IMG/VR virus record: IMGVR_UViG_3300005253_000011
Location: 19,114-83,113 of that record
DNA: 64,000 bases
Reading direction: 5' to 3' (one strand)
Origin: a virus
Shown here: in pieces, positions 8,455-16,792 of the stretch
How positions within the stretch are numbered: position 1 is the first letter of the stretch
How the letters are laid out: each line of letters starts with the position of its first letter
Position numbers and translations under genes: made by a program
The notes under the pieces: model-generated
The model's database searches: none
The model's input: only the letters and a program-made list of their open reading frames with translations
What the model was told of the DNA's origin: nothing

Positions 8455-10668
8455 TTATTTACCTTTGTTTCCGGCACCCGGCTTAATTGCCGCAGAGATA
8501 ATTTTTGTAGCCCGATCCTTATCCTTTTGGGAATCCTCTCTGGCCTCATCTCGCAATTTCTCCCCATAAAGAACCTTACCAGTTTCTTCCTGAGCCTGGT
8601 TCTGCATCATAGTTTGATCCTCATTAGCCTGTGATTGCTTACGTTGAAGTTCAGCAAGTCTGCGATGGAATGCTCTAAGTTCTGCCAAGGCCTCTTCATC
8701 GGTAGCTCTACCCATGAGAGTGGCAGCAGTCGGTGCATCAATCAAACTATATTGTAACCAAGATATAGTCCTCTGATCTACGTAAACCCGCTCACTGTCT
8801 GGATCAATTGTACGTACAAGAGTGGTACGGAACTGTTCATGTCTCATATCCTTAGAAATTTTTAAGATCTCCGCAGATTCTTCACCTACTGCGTCAATAA
8901 GCTCAACATCCATATCTATATAATACCGCTTTCCGGATGTGGCTATATTCTGATAACACCCATTAAATATGGTATTAATAGCCGCATAGAAGGGCTCCTG
9001 CATAATGGACCCCCTCTGGATGGCCAGCTGCATAACTCCAACCAACTGATCCGGATTCTGCTGTCCTTTCAAGCCTTCATTCACTCCACTTATCTGTTCA
9101 ATACCATGGCGGAAATTCTCAATTAATTCTGAAAATACCAGGGTGCTTTCTTTGATTCCAGAGTCATAACGCCCTACAGCTTGAGATACACCGCGAGCCC
9201 TACCACGGACACCAATCGGTTCACCCCTCTTCATCTTAATGGCAACCTCATCCTCAGAGCCCTCATCAAATAAATCTTTATCGAAGACTACACCGGCACC
9301 ACCAGCATTGTTAATCTGATTCTCCATAACCGACATAAACCGGTTAATCATCCTTTGAGGATTGATAACCACATCGATTGGGGCCATACATTCTCCATCC
9401 ATATACGCCCATGTACCGCACTTATACGGGGGTTTCATGTTGGTTGGCATATAGAGATCCGGCTCCTGGTAAGGTATGATACCATGATCCAGGACAATGT
9501 TTTCAGTTGCCTTGGATGAATCATACTTTGAAGCAGATATAATTTCATATGGAATAAATCGGCAAAATCTCCACAGGTCAACTTGAAGGGCCCTGATGGA
9601 TCTACCGCGTAATACTTTCTTCTGGTATGGAGTTAGCTGCTCAAGTGGAATTACATCCGCTCTAGTAAATCTTGCTTCCTCTTCTCCCTCATATATATAA
9701 TTAAGTCTCTCTAGTATCCTCTGACCGAATTGATCCGTAACGTATCCAAAGTGATCCACAACGGTATCTCTCCACGTGGCATTGTATACCGGCAATCTAT
9801 TCCGAATATCGAAAGGTTGCCCATTCGCCTGTGTACCTATAATCTGAGATACATAGTTCTCAATAGCTTTCTTCTGCGGAAGTGATAGATCCTGATGACG
9901 CTCATAAATATCAGTTGCCAAGGAGTAATCAAACTCATAGAAATATTCTGAATCGGAAAGATCTTCCTCAGTGGCTCCACGATCCCATCCAAACCTATCA
10001 ACCGGAATTCTTTTAAATTGCCATTCTCCATTCAATGGAAAGGGATGAACAATACCAATACCGCCGGCTGCTATATCAACGGCCAGTTGCTTTTTAAGCC
10101 GGTCTAATCTGGATGTCTTGGCTACATATCTCAGTAACCTATTCATTGCAACGACGTAATTATCCACATAAGTATTCTCAAACCTCATGGCAACATCATC
10201 CTCATCCTTGCCAGTCAAATATCCCTGCTTCTGCATCACAGCACCAAATTCCGGGAATATCTCAGCTGCGTATCCGTATGCCTGTAACCTGGCCAGAGAC
10301 TTATCCCTACGGCTTTTCGCCATGGGTGATATAGCCTGGACCTTTACATCGAATGTCATCCGTTCTGCATTTCCACGGTATTGCTCTACCATAGGCTGGA
10401 TGAAGTTTCTGGTTACTTTGATCCGGTTACGGTCCTGTCCGGACTCATCTTTGAAGAACGCCTCAGTATCCTCCGACAGGAGCCACTGTTTGTCCCTATA
10501 AAAGTTCATGTTGGTTTGATACTTGGCTACGTGGTCCTGCTGCTTTTTACGCATTCCTTCACCAATTACCCAACGGGCATACTCGACGTGATAGATGTCA
10601 CCCTTATCAACCTCCTGAGTTTCAATACGGTTAGGCTTACTTTGACGAGTTTGTATAAGCTGTAGCAT
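8455..10668 (-). CDS. Portal protein (P22-like, large)
   Basis: 737 aa, close in size to the P22 portal. The N-terminal segment QDRNRIKVTRNFIQPMVEQY at about 75-95, followed by RGNAERMTFDVKV, matches the start of P22-type portals, where the protein anchors in the capsid vertex. A central region with RNRLPVYNATWRDT and long C-terminal helices (about 640-737, Gln/Glu rich) would form stem, crown and barrel. It sits downstream of terminase as in most tailed phages. The upstream region (10679-10733) has tandem dyads that may control it. Confidence 0.88.
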   Translation of the reverse strand: MLQLIQTRQSKPNRIETQEVDKGDIYHVEYARWVIGEGMRKKQQDHVAKYQTNMNFYRDKQWLLSEDTEAFFKDESGQDRNRIKVTRNFIQPMVEQYRGNAERMTFDVKVQAISPMAKSRRDKSLARLQAYGYAAEIFPEFGAVMQKQGYLTGKDEDDVAMRFENTYVDNYVVAMNRLLRYVAKTSRLDRLKKQLAVDIAAGGIGIVHPFPLNGEWQFKRIPVDRFGWDRGATEEDLSDSEYFYEFDYSLATDIYERHQDLSLPQKKAIENYVSQIIGTQANGQPFDIRNRLPVYNATWRDTVVDHFGYVTDQFGQRILERLNYIYEGEEEARFTRADVIPLEQLTPYQKKVLRGRSIRALQVDLWRFCRFIPYEIISASKYDSSKATENIVLDHGIIPYQEPDLYMPTNMKPPYKCGTWAYMDGECMAPIDVVINPQRMINRFMSVMENQINNAGGAGVVFDKDLFDEGSEDEVAIKMKRGEPIGVRGRARGVSQAVGRYDSGIKESTLVFSELIENFRHGIEQISGVNEGLKGQQNPDQLVGVMQLAIQRGSIMQEPFYAAINTIFNGCYQNIATSGKRYYIDMDVELIDAVGEESAEILKISKDMRHEQFRTTLVRTIDPDSERVYVDQRTISWLQYSLIDAPTAATLMGRATDEEALAELRAFHRRLAELQRKQSQANEDQTMMQNQAQEETGKVLYGEKLRDEAREDSQKDKDRATKIISAAIKPGAGNKGK

Positions 10669-10678
10669 AATTTTTAAT

Positions 10679-10733
10679 TATTAATTAATGCATGAGAAAC
10701 TGGACATGCCAATTTGTCATGACAAAATGTCAG
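10679..10733 (-). promoter_or_regulatory. Portal upstream control module: two tandem dyads plus a shared motif
   Basis: Two 13-bp dyads abut exactly: TGCCA-ATT-TGTCA at 10707-10719 and TGACA-AAA-TGTCA at 10720-10732 (plus-strand reading). On the minus strand they are followed by TGTCCAGTTTCTCAT and GCATTAAT (10706-10684), then the portal ATG. A TATATTTG -7-like box lies upstream, around 10740-10747, without a good -33. The same two parts recur at 28116-28287. It is probably an operator or other protein-binding module. Confidence 0.6.
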
Positions 10734-10757
10734 TATTTAACAAATATACATAATATT

Positions 10758-11285
10758 TTAAACACTACATAAATTATTTTTATTCTTCTGGGATTCACTC
10801 ATTTTCTTTCGAACTTCTTGAGAAGCCGTTTTACCCTTATGAGCCTCACTCATTTTTCTTTTAGTATCCTCAGAATGCTGTTTACCAATTTTAGCTGCAC
10901 TCATGTTTCTCTTGGCCCCCTCAGAATGATGTTTGCCAAATTTAGCCCCACTTATTTTCTTTCTAGTAATTTCAGAAGGAGATTTTCCATATAGCGGATG
11001 ATTTTCCCCACTTCCAACACCCCTCCCACCAGGACTTATATTATAACAAAGTGAATTATTCCGCTCACTCGCTAATATTTCCTGTTCAAGCCAATATGCT
11101 TCATCTTCAATATCAAAACTTCCCAATAATTTTTTAGTAAAATTTTCTTTACCATACTTGACTACAGCCCGCTTTATATGAAGCCCCGAACCGAAATAAT
11201 CATCATCTACATTATCTGTAGAATGCTTGCCGATATAGAATTGCCCATTTATATTATTGATAATTTTATATACGATGTGTTGCAT
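10758..11285 (-). CDS. GIY-YIG homing endonuclease with NUMOD3 repeats
   Basis: 175 aa. The N-terminus IVYKIINNINGQFYIGKHST is a GIY-YIG domain (VYK/FYIG pair, with downstream HIKRAVVKYG and E in WLEQEILA). The C-terminal 85 residues contain at least four copies of a short NUMOD3-like repeat (for example SEGAKRNMSAAKIGK and SEDTKRKMSEAHKGK), which binds DNA. It is a separate homing family from the HNH genes in this genome and is placed between a small gene and the portal control module. Confidence 0.92.
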   Translation of the reverse strand: MQHIVYKIINNINGQFYIGKHSTDNVDDDYFGSGLHIKRAVVKYGKENFTKKLLGSFDIEDEAYWLEQEILASERNNSLCYNISPGGRGVGSGENHPLYGKSPSEITRKKISGAKFGKHHSEGAKRNMSAAKIGKQHSEDTKRKMSEAHKGKTASQEVRKKMSESQKNKNNLCSV

Positions 11286-11318
11286 TTATACATATATTAT
11301 TATTATGTCGTTTGAAAA

Positions 11319-11516
11319 TTAATTCATCCAAGCTAAATTATCATGCTCTTTAATAGATTGCAATAATGATTTTAAACTAGCGCACTCGAAACGATCTTTC
11401 TTTCCAGCATACAATGTAAATTTCAGATTCTTGCATATACTGATAGATACATCATTTAATTCCCTTTCTTCTGCTGCCTCAAATATATTAGCAACAATTG
11501 ACTCTGATTTTTCCAT
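11319..11516 (-). CDS. Small hypothetical protein
   Basis: 65 aa, acidic N-terminus (MEKSESIVANIFEAAEEREL) and a KSLLQSIKEHDNLAW end. No known domain. It lies in line with the virion operon between the 185-aa gene and the GIY-YIG gene, with short gaps on both sides and an A-rich leader, which supports a real gene. It might be a small terminase or head factor, but nothing in the sequence shows this. Confidence 0.5.
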   Translation of the reverse strand: MEKSESIVANIFEAAEERELNDVSISICKNLKFTLYAGKKDRFECASLKSLLQSIKEHDNLAWMN

Positions 11517-11554
11517 AATTTTATTTTTTACATTTATATTATATATGTCGTTTA

Positions 11555-12112
11555 TTAATCGCCTGCATTCTGATAGTACTCTCTATCAAATCCAGTATTC
11601 TCCTCATCATCGTCCTCTCTGTGTGATACTCCAAATCCCTCTTCCATCTTTGTAATCATACCGGGAAGCTCCTGTGCAATTTTGGTAGTGGCATCTACGA
11701 ATTTTTTAATGTCCTTAAGTTTATCCTTATCCACATATTGCTCCGGATCACACATAGTTTCATAATTCGTAATCAGCTTCTCAATCATGGATCTGGCTTT
11801 CTCCCGTATCCCTGGTTCAACCTTGGACATCCGCTCTATAGCATTAGCCCACTTCTCATCGAAATTCAACTTCATCAGATCCGCATTCAGGGTCCTATCC
11901 GGTGTGAATTTGGCACGTTTAAGTGCTTCCTTAATCCTGAGTGTGTTATCCTCAATGGATGTAACAAGCTCAGACGTAGGATTAGCGTACCACCAGATGG
12001 TGATAAGCTGCACAGCTGTCAAGCCTTCAAATTCCTTAATCCTTTTCAGTTCCGGGTAGCGACTGCGATAATCTGCGGGCCTCATTTTGTACGGATCGAA
12101 TATCTTTCTCAT
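11555..12112 (-). CDS. Conserved-type hypothetical protein between terminase and portal
   Basis: 185 aa, mostly helical and charged: RKIFDPYKMRPADYRSRYPE at the start, ERMSKVEPGIREKARSMIEKL in the middle and an acidic tail (REDDDEENTGFD). It overlaps the end of the terminase gene by 77 bases. No motif is recognised. A packaging-related or head-assembly accessory role is plausible from location only. Confidence 0.65.
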   Translation of the reverse strand: MRKIFDPYKMRPADYRSRYPELKRIKEFEGLTAVQLITIWWYANPTSELVTSIEDNTLRIKEALKRAKFTPDRTLNADLMKLNFDEKWANAIERMSKVEPGIREKARSMIEKLITNYETMCDPEQYVDKDKLKDIKKFVDATTKIAQELPGMITKMEEGFGVSHREDDDEENTGFDREYYQNAGD

Positions 12113-14363
12113 CTATAAAGTTGTTAAAATTCTCTTTTACCGGTACGCGAATCATATTCCAATTAGCATCACGAACCACTTTGTATCGAACGCGCGTTTG
12201 ACTTACCCGGCTATTTGTCCTGTATGTCTTCTTGTGAGCACAAGCTATCCTAGCAATATATGCGTAAGTGAGAGCATCTAAGGCATCATCGTAATGCATC
12301 ATCTTATTCAGCGGTCCCCAAGTTTCCTTCCCACTTGGTTTTATCTCATATGCAAAGGTAGTAAGTTGATCGAAGAATACCGAAATATAAATATTATAGT
12401 GATAATTTCTGAACACTTCAGTCATGTATTCTATGACTGCATCTGCTCGTATTCCCTTCTTATCCAAGCCTATATCCCTGGCACCACCCTGGACTTTATG
12501 AGGCAACTGGGTATTAAATATGAGTGATCCCAGGAACCCTTTCAGCTCTTTGTAGTCAATATAGTTTGTTCCAATGTTCGCCTCTACTAAATCTGGTACA
12601 CCCCTCTTTGACCCTGCTGGATTCTCTACATCATAATATAATCCCAGGAGTGTAGCCTGCATGAAACATTTTTTATGTTCATGGCTCTGCCTGTAGTTCA
12701 TCAAAGCAGAACATGTCTTCAGATGATCATCCCAGATAGCGCTGGCCATTTTCGAATGCCCCGATTCTGTGGCGATGGGGTCAGTCCCCTGCCAGTATCG
12801 ATTTACCCAGTGTTGTTCTGGGTGTTGGAATATCCAGGTTGTCCCTTTCCTGTCCGGGTCATCATCATCTAATGGATAGAACTTGGCATCAATGATACGA
12901 AACGGAACGTCGCTTTCAGGCGGCATGGGATCATTGTAATCATATATAGGCTCAAAGTATCCAAGGGTTGGCCTGGCCTTCGCGCCAAGCGCCCGACAAC
13001 GATCAAGACCACCCTCTATAATTTCCCGGGATACCAGCATACTGGAATTGCTCAGGAACATATCTTTAAAGCTGGATGGGTAATGCTGATGGAACTGGAT
13101 CTTAGAAGTTTCCAGGTCTATATCTCTTTCTGTTGCCCTAGCCCCGTAGTACCAAGCTTGCTCTTTCAAATAATCTTCTTTAGTCAATCTGGCATGCCAG
13201 CTGAAGAACAATGGAACAAATCCACTTTCAAACTGTTTAGCTTCCCAGAGACCTAAGATACGATACCATTCCTTCTCATAGGCTCCTTTACCCTTATCCA
13301 TTTCTCCCCCGGTTCCCCACATCCAAATCTGGCGACGTAATACAAATTTACCTGTAACCGGATCATTCCAGAACATGGTAGGCCTTGCTTCGTTAAGCAT
13401 GGGACCCAGGATTCCAATGTTACCAATTTCATCGATAAGGGCAAGCTGGGGAGATCCCCCGTTGATGGCGGTCTTTTTCGGAGCGACCACATCGCATCTA
13501 CTGTTTGGATACCCCTTTTTACCCTTACCTGGTTTATCAGACAACCAAAATCTGGTACCACTATCAGATTTCACGGGTGGCTGTAACCATCTTGGTAAGG
13601 CGCCGAATGGATATTTCAGCTTATCAGTAAAGATCTCCTCAACTGTGTCCTTATCTTCAGCGATGAATTTTATATAGTAGTTATTATGTATAAGCATCAT
13701 CTTCAGTGCAATGAGGCCCATAGCGGAGGTAAATCCAATCTGTCGTCCTTTACCACCAATCACGTTATAGCGGCAATCGAATAAATAAAATATGACTGCA
13801 TGGTGTTCCTTTGCATAATAACGCATCATACCACTAGCAGCATCACCTTCTTTCAGTTCTCCGTACTTATTGGCAAAGTACAAAGTGTTCTCTTTGATCC
13901 GGTCCCGCTCCTGGTTTGCATACTCCCGTTTAGCGTCCTGATCTTTGTAGTTGGTGATATTATCCTTCTCTTCCAGCCATCGAAATGCCTGGGCTTTATA
14001 CCGCTCGAATAAAGGATATTTGATTGCCTGGGGAAATGGCCCATAAACAATGGAGTTAATCCAATTTATGAACTCATCGGTATGATATAGGTTACTTGCG
14101 GGAAGCCAGTCCGCTTTGGTGAGGTTATCTTTAAACCTGGAGAATGTACCTGAATGGACAAATGGATCGTTCTTCCATCCCTTCATCTTCTTCTGCATGA
14201 TCTGCTGCCCGGGAGACATCTTGACCACTTCAGGTCCATCTTTGATATACCCCTCCCGCCTCAAGACTTCTATCTGAGTGCGATTAAGAGTACCCTTTAA
14301 GTACTGTTTGTGTAAATATGCAAAGTAGCGGGCTTTTGCCGCATCTTTGCCAGTGATGACCAC
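12036..14363 (-). CDS. terL: Terminase large subunit
   Basis: 775 aa DNA-packaging motor. The ATPase part carries the segment GGKGRQIGFTSAMGL at about 205-220 in the Walker A position (a non-canonical P-loop) and LALIDEIGNIG near 310 as Walker B with catalytic Glu. The nuclease part has VPDLVEANIG and a C-terminal DDALDALTYAYIA whose aspartates fit the RNase H-like metal site. It would bind the portal at 8455 and cut concatemeric DNA. It is longer than the usual 450-650 aa, with extra sequence at the N-terminus. The fold call is strong; the P-loop variant should be noted. Confidence 0.88.
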   Translation of the reverse strand: MVITGKDAAKARYFAYLHKQYLKGTLNRTQIEVLRREGYIKDGPEVVKMSPGQQIMQKKMKGWKNDPFVHSGTFSRFKDNLTKADWLPASNLYHTDEFINWINSIVYGPFPQAIKYPLFERYKAQAFRWLEEKDNITNYKDQDAKREYANQERDRIKENTLYFANKYGELKEGDAASGMMRYYAKEHHAVIFYLFDCRYNVIGGKGRQIGFTSAMGLIALKMMLIHNNYYIKFIAEDKDTVEEIFTDKLKYPFGALPRWLQPPVKSDSGTRFWLSDKPGKGKKGYPNSRCDVVAPKKTAINGGSPQLALIDEIGNIGILGPMLNEARPTMFWNDPVTGKFVLRRQIWMWGTGGEMDKGKGAYEKEWYRILGLWEAKQFESGFVPLFFSWHARLTKEDYLKEQAWYYGARATERDIDLETSKIQFHQHYPSSFKDMFLSNSSMLVSREIIEGGLDRCRALGAKARPTLGYFEPIYDYNDPMPPESDVPFRIIDAKFYPLDDDDPDRKGTTWIFQHPEQHWVNRYWQGTDPIATESGHSKMASAIWDDHLKTCSALMNYRQSHEHKKCFMQATLLGLYYDVENPAGSKRGVPDLVEANIGTNYIDYKELKGFLGSLIFNTQLPHKVQGGARDIGLDKKGIRADAVIEYMTEVFRNYHYNIYISVFFDQLTTFAYEIKPSGKETWGPLNKMMHYDDALDALTYAYIARIACAHKKTYRTNSRVSQTRVRYKVVRDANWNMIRVPVKENFNNFIDEKDIRSVQNEARRLSQSLPGTEKD

Positions 14364-14366
14364 GAT

Positions 14367-14636
14367 CTATCTAATTATACCGCGTTCCTGTAACCTCCGC
14401 AGCCGAAGCAACTGGGTTTCCAGGAAGACGACTTTCGACTTAAGTTTCTCCATATACTGAATTGCAATCTGAACTGCATTTCTATCACCTGGAGTAGTGT
14501 CTAATTTGGATAGCGCTTCCGGTAGAGTGGAAAATTCGTTTGCACCAATCTCATCTGCCGGAACATTTCCGACACAATAATCAACTATCTTTTCCAAATA
14601 GTCAAGTGGATCAACTTCCAGTCCCTTATTTGCCAT
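14367..14636 (-). CDS. Small helical protein upstream of terL (possible small terminase)
   Basis: 89 aa. Mostly helix: DPLDYLEKIVDYCVG near the N-terminus and LKSKVVFLETQLLRLRRLQERG as a coiled coil at the C-terminus. It is three bases upstream of terL and downstream of the RHH gene. A small terminase subunit would be expected here, but no DNA-binding motif is evident, so the call is tentative. Confidence 0.5.
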   Translation of the reverse strand: MANKGLEVDPLDYLEKIVDYCVGNVPADEIGANEFSTLPEALSKLDTTPGDRNAVQIAIQYMEKLKSKVVFLETQLLRLRRLQERGIIR

Positions 14637-14957
14637 CTATTTATACTTTTTCTCTAATTCAACTGCATGCTTCTCAATGATCTCATTGAAGGTAAGGTGA
14701 CCCTGAGAAAGGTGAAATGACTCTTGTGCCTTATTATTCTCAGCCCTGATCATCTCATCATAAGTATTCTGATGAACCATTCTGTTGCGCTCCACTTCTC
14801 TTGTAGCAGTCTCTTCATAAACACTCTCCGGCTTCTCTTGCCCTTGATCCAGTAACTGAACCAGGTGAGCTGACATAGAAATCCCCTTAGGTTTAGAAGC
14901 CTTAAGCTTCTCAAACAACTCGGTATCCAGTCTAAACGAAAAATGTTTTGTACTCAT
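14637..14957 (-). CDS. Ribbon-helix-helix DNA-binding protein, first gene of virion operon
   Basis: 106 aa from ATG 14957. This start is chosen because a promoter -7 box lies immediately upstream at 14962-14969; the longer frame would begin before the transcript. Residues 1-45 (KHFSFRLDTELFEKLKASKP then SMSAHLVQLLDQG) look like an Arc/CopG ribbon-helix-helix. The rest is acidic helix ending ELEKKYK. It could be the DNA-recognising small terminase or a regulator of the divergent promoters. Adjacent to terL, the first option is attractive but not shown. Confidence 0.65.
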   Translation of the reverse strand: MSTKHFSFRLDTELFEKLKASKPKGISMSAHLVQLLDQGQEKPESVYEETATREVERNRMVHQNTYDEMIRAENNKAQESFHLSQGHLTFNEIIEKHAVELEKKYK

Positions 14958-14961
14958 AATA

Positions 14962-14993
14962 CAAAGGTAACCATTAAATATGAGACTACCAAA
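14962..14993 (-). promoter_or_regulatory. Bacteroidota-type promoter for the virion operon
   Basis: On the minus strand: TTTG at 14993-14990, a 20-base spacer, and TACCTTTG at 14969-14962. The ATG lies only 4 bases after the -7 box, so the mRNA should start with almost no leader. The first 8 spacer bases resemble those of the divergent promoter at 15325. Confidence 0.8.
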
Positions 14994-15062
14994 AATACCT
15001 GTGCTCATTAATGTATGCAGATAGCTATATCTCAATAACAATAGGCAATTAACTGTGCTCAC

Positions 15063-15324
15063 TTTTGTGCTCGCTTACGAATCTGAACACGAAAAAACAG
15101 TATACTCAGTAACTCAGTAACTCAGTATCTGCAACGCCTGGTGGAGGGCAAAATCATAAAAAATAAAAACCCGGCAAATTCGTAGCATGATTGCGAGCGA
15201 AGCGAGCAAGCATGCTGGCACAAAGAAAGCAAGCGCAGCGCCGCTTTCGACTGCCGGTTCCCCCTATTGTTCAAAAGATTGTATACCTATAAGACGCGCG
15301 AGAGACATATATTTTACCCACTTC
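15063..15324. other. Intergenic region with tandem repeats and strong hairpins next to terminase genes
   Basis: No gene seen. It contains three direct copies of ACTCAGTA (15105-15128) and an inverted pair AGCATG/CATGCT extended by TTGC/GCAA around 15186-15216. An outer near-complementary pair is AACCCGGCA (about 15169) with TGCCGGTT (about 15252). The stretch is more GC-rich than its surroundings. Its place beside the RHH and terminase genes makes it a candidate packaging site or a structured RNA; neither is shown. Confidence 0.4.
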
Positions 15325-15356
15325 TTTGGTAGTGTCAATAATTATCAATATCTTTG
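15325..15356 (+). promoter_or_regulatory. Bacteroidota-type promoter, rightward
   Basis: TTTG at 15325-15328, a 20-base spacer, TATCTTTG at 15349-15356; the ATG of the phosphoesterase gene follows at 15363. Together with 14962-14993 it makes a divergent pair. Confidence 0.82.
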
Positions 15357-15362
15357 TCGTAT

Positions 15363-16226
15363 ATGAAAAAAACAACATTCGATTGGGAGCTATACCATAA
15401 GATGTATCAGTTCCACAAAATTGCTAGTGAACAAGGAATAAGGTTATCAGCTGAAAAGTTACGTGACCATTTTGAAATACCTGATCGCACAGCAAGATAC
15501 TATTTCTTTATGGTATCAAATAATTACAGTCAAAGTTTACAAACTACCAAATCCAGAGGAGAGAACAGATTGATCATTCCAGACATTCATGCACCATTCG
15601 TTAAAAAAGGATTCTTGGAACATTGTGTAAAAGCTTATCATGACTACTACTGTACCAAAGTTACTTTTTTAGGGGATATCCTAGATAACCACTTCACTTC
15701 ATTTTGGAAAAGTGATCCTGACGGGTTATCAGCAAAGGATGAAGTTGAGATGGCTATTGATATCCTTCAGCCATGGTACAACGCATTTCCGGAAGCAGAG
15801 ATATGTACCGGAAATCATGACGTGAGAATACGTCGTCAAGCTTTTGATGCTGGTATATCTGAAAAATGGATCAAGGATTATTCTGAGGTAATGGAAACCC
15901 CTGGATGGATTTGGGATGATTACTGGGATCATTTTGGCACAAGGTATACTCACGGCGACGGACCGGGAGGGGCACTTAATGGCGCCTTCCAAAGAGTACT
16001 GTACTGGGATCTATCAACAGTACAAGGACATTGGCATACAAGTAGTTACACACGTTGGAAGGTATCTGAATCAAATAGACTATATGCTTTTCAATTGGGA
16101 TGTGGCATGGATTACAAATCCTATGCTGCTGCTTATAGTAAAAAATCTCAAAAGAAACCAGTGATTGAATGTGGTGTCATCCTTGACGATGGCAGAATTC
16201 CAATTCACCTCCCAATGTACTTATAA
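15363..16226 (+). CDS. Calcineurin-like metallophosphoesterase with N-terminal HTH-like segment
   Basis: 287 aa from ATG 15363; the upstream in-frame TTG lies inside the -7 promoter box. Motifs of the binuclear metallophosphoesterase fold appear in order: IIPDIHAPF (about 82), FLGDILDN (about 105), GNHDVR (about 150), THGDG (about 196) and QGHWHT (about 220). Residues 1-55 are helical (KLRDHFEIPDRTARYYF) and could form a helix-turn-helix. First gene of the rightward block, directly after a strong promoter. Substrate unknown. It is distinct from the Mre11-like gene at 44475. Confidence 0.85.
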   Translation: MKKTTFDWELYHKMYQFHKIASEQGIRLSAEKLRDHFEIPDRTARYYFFMVSNNYSQSLQTTKSRGENRLIIPDIHAPFVKKGFLEHCVKAYHDYYCTKVTFLGDILDNHFTSFWKSDPDGLSAKDEVEMAIDILQPWYNAFPEAEICTGNHDVRIRRQAFDAGISEKWIKDYSEVMETPGWIWDDYWDHFGTRYTHGDGPGGALNGAFQRVLYWDLSTVQGHWHTSSYTRWKVSESNRLYAFQLGCGMDYKSYAAAYSKKSQKKPVIECGVILDDGRIPIHLPMYL

Positions 16227-16236
16227 TTAGATAATT

Positions 16237-16731
16237 ATGCCAGTAATTTTAAGGCCAATAAAGGAAAGATTTTTTGAAAAGATCAATAAAAATCCAATAA
16301 CGGGATGTTGGAACTGGACTGCTCACAAGAGTAAGAGTGGTTATGGCTACATTTCAGTAACTGGTGATAGAGTACGCCGGGCTCATAGAGTATCTTACGA
16401 ATTATTCGTAGGGCCTATAAAACCTGGATTATTCATTTGCCATAAATGTGATAATCGTGGCTGTGTTAATCCTGATCATTTATTCATGGGAACGCATCTG
16501 GATAATATGGCTGATATGGTTAAAAAGGGTAGAGTAAAACTTAGTGTAAATACTCAATTCAAACCAGGCCACATCCGTAATCGTGTATTATCAGATGATA
16601 TTGTTCGTAAGATAAGACGTGAATTAGCAAAGGAGGAACTTACTTCGGTAAAAATAAGTAAAATATTTGGAATCGGCGTTGATACTGTACGGGATATTAA
16701 AGCTGGAAGATCTTATTCCGAAATTACTTAG
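16237..16731 (+). CDS. HNH homing endonuclease (HNH_3 type) next to tmRNA gene
   Basis: 164 aa. N-terminal RFFEKINKNPITGCWNWTAHKSKSGYG and RAHRVSYELF followed by ICHKCDNRGCVNPDHLFMGT: the C-x2-C, CVNPDH and HLFMGT pattern of HNH_3 endonucleases. The C-terminus (SDDIVRKIRRELAKEELTSVKISKIFGI) is a helix-turn-helix. It begins 10 bases after the phosphoesterase stop and ends just before the tmRNA promoter, so insertion close to a conserved RNA gene is likely. Confidence 0.9.
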   Translation: MPVILRPIKERFFEKINKNPITGCWNWTAHKSKSGYGYISVTGDRVRRAHRVSYELFVGPIKPGLFICHKCDNRGCVNPDHLFMGTHLDNMADMVKKGRVKLSVNTQFKPGHIRNRVLSDDIVRKIRRELAKEELTSVKISKIFGIGVDTVRDIKAGRSYSEIT

Positions 16732-16754
16732 AATCATTCCAAATAACATTTGCT

Positions 16755-16786
16755 ATTGCACAATCCAATTTTTATTTGTAATTTTG
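16755..16786 (+). promoter_or_regulatory. Promoter of the permuted tmRNA gene
   Basis: ATTG at 16755-16758, a 20-base spacer, TAATTTTG at 16779-16786. Transcription is expected near 16792, at the start of the acceptor piece. Confidence 0.7.
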
Positions 16787-16792
16787 TCCCAG

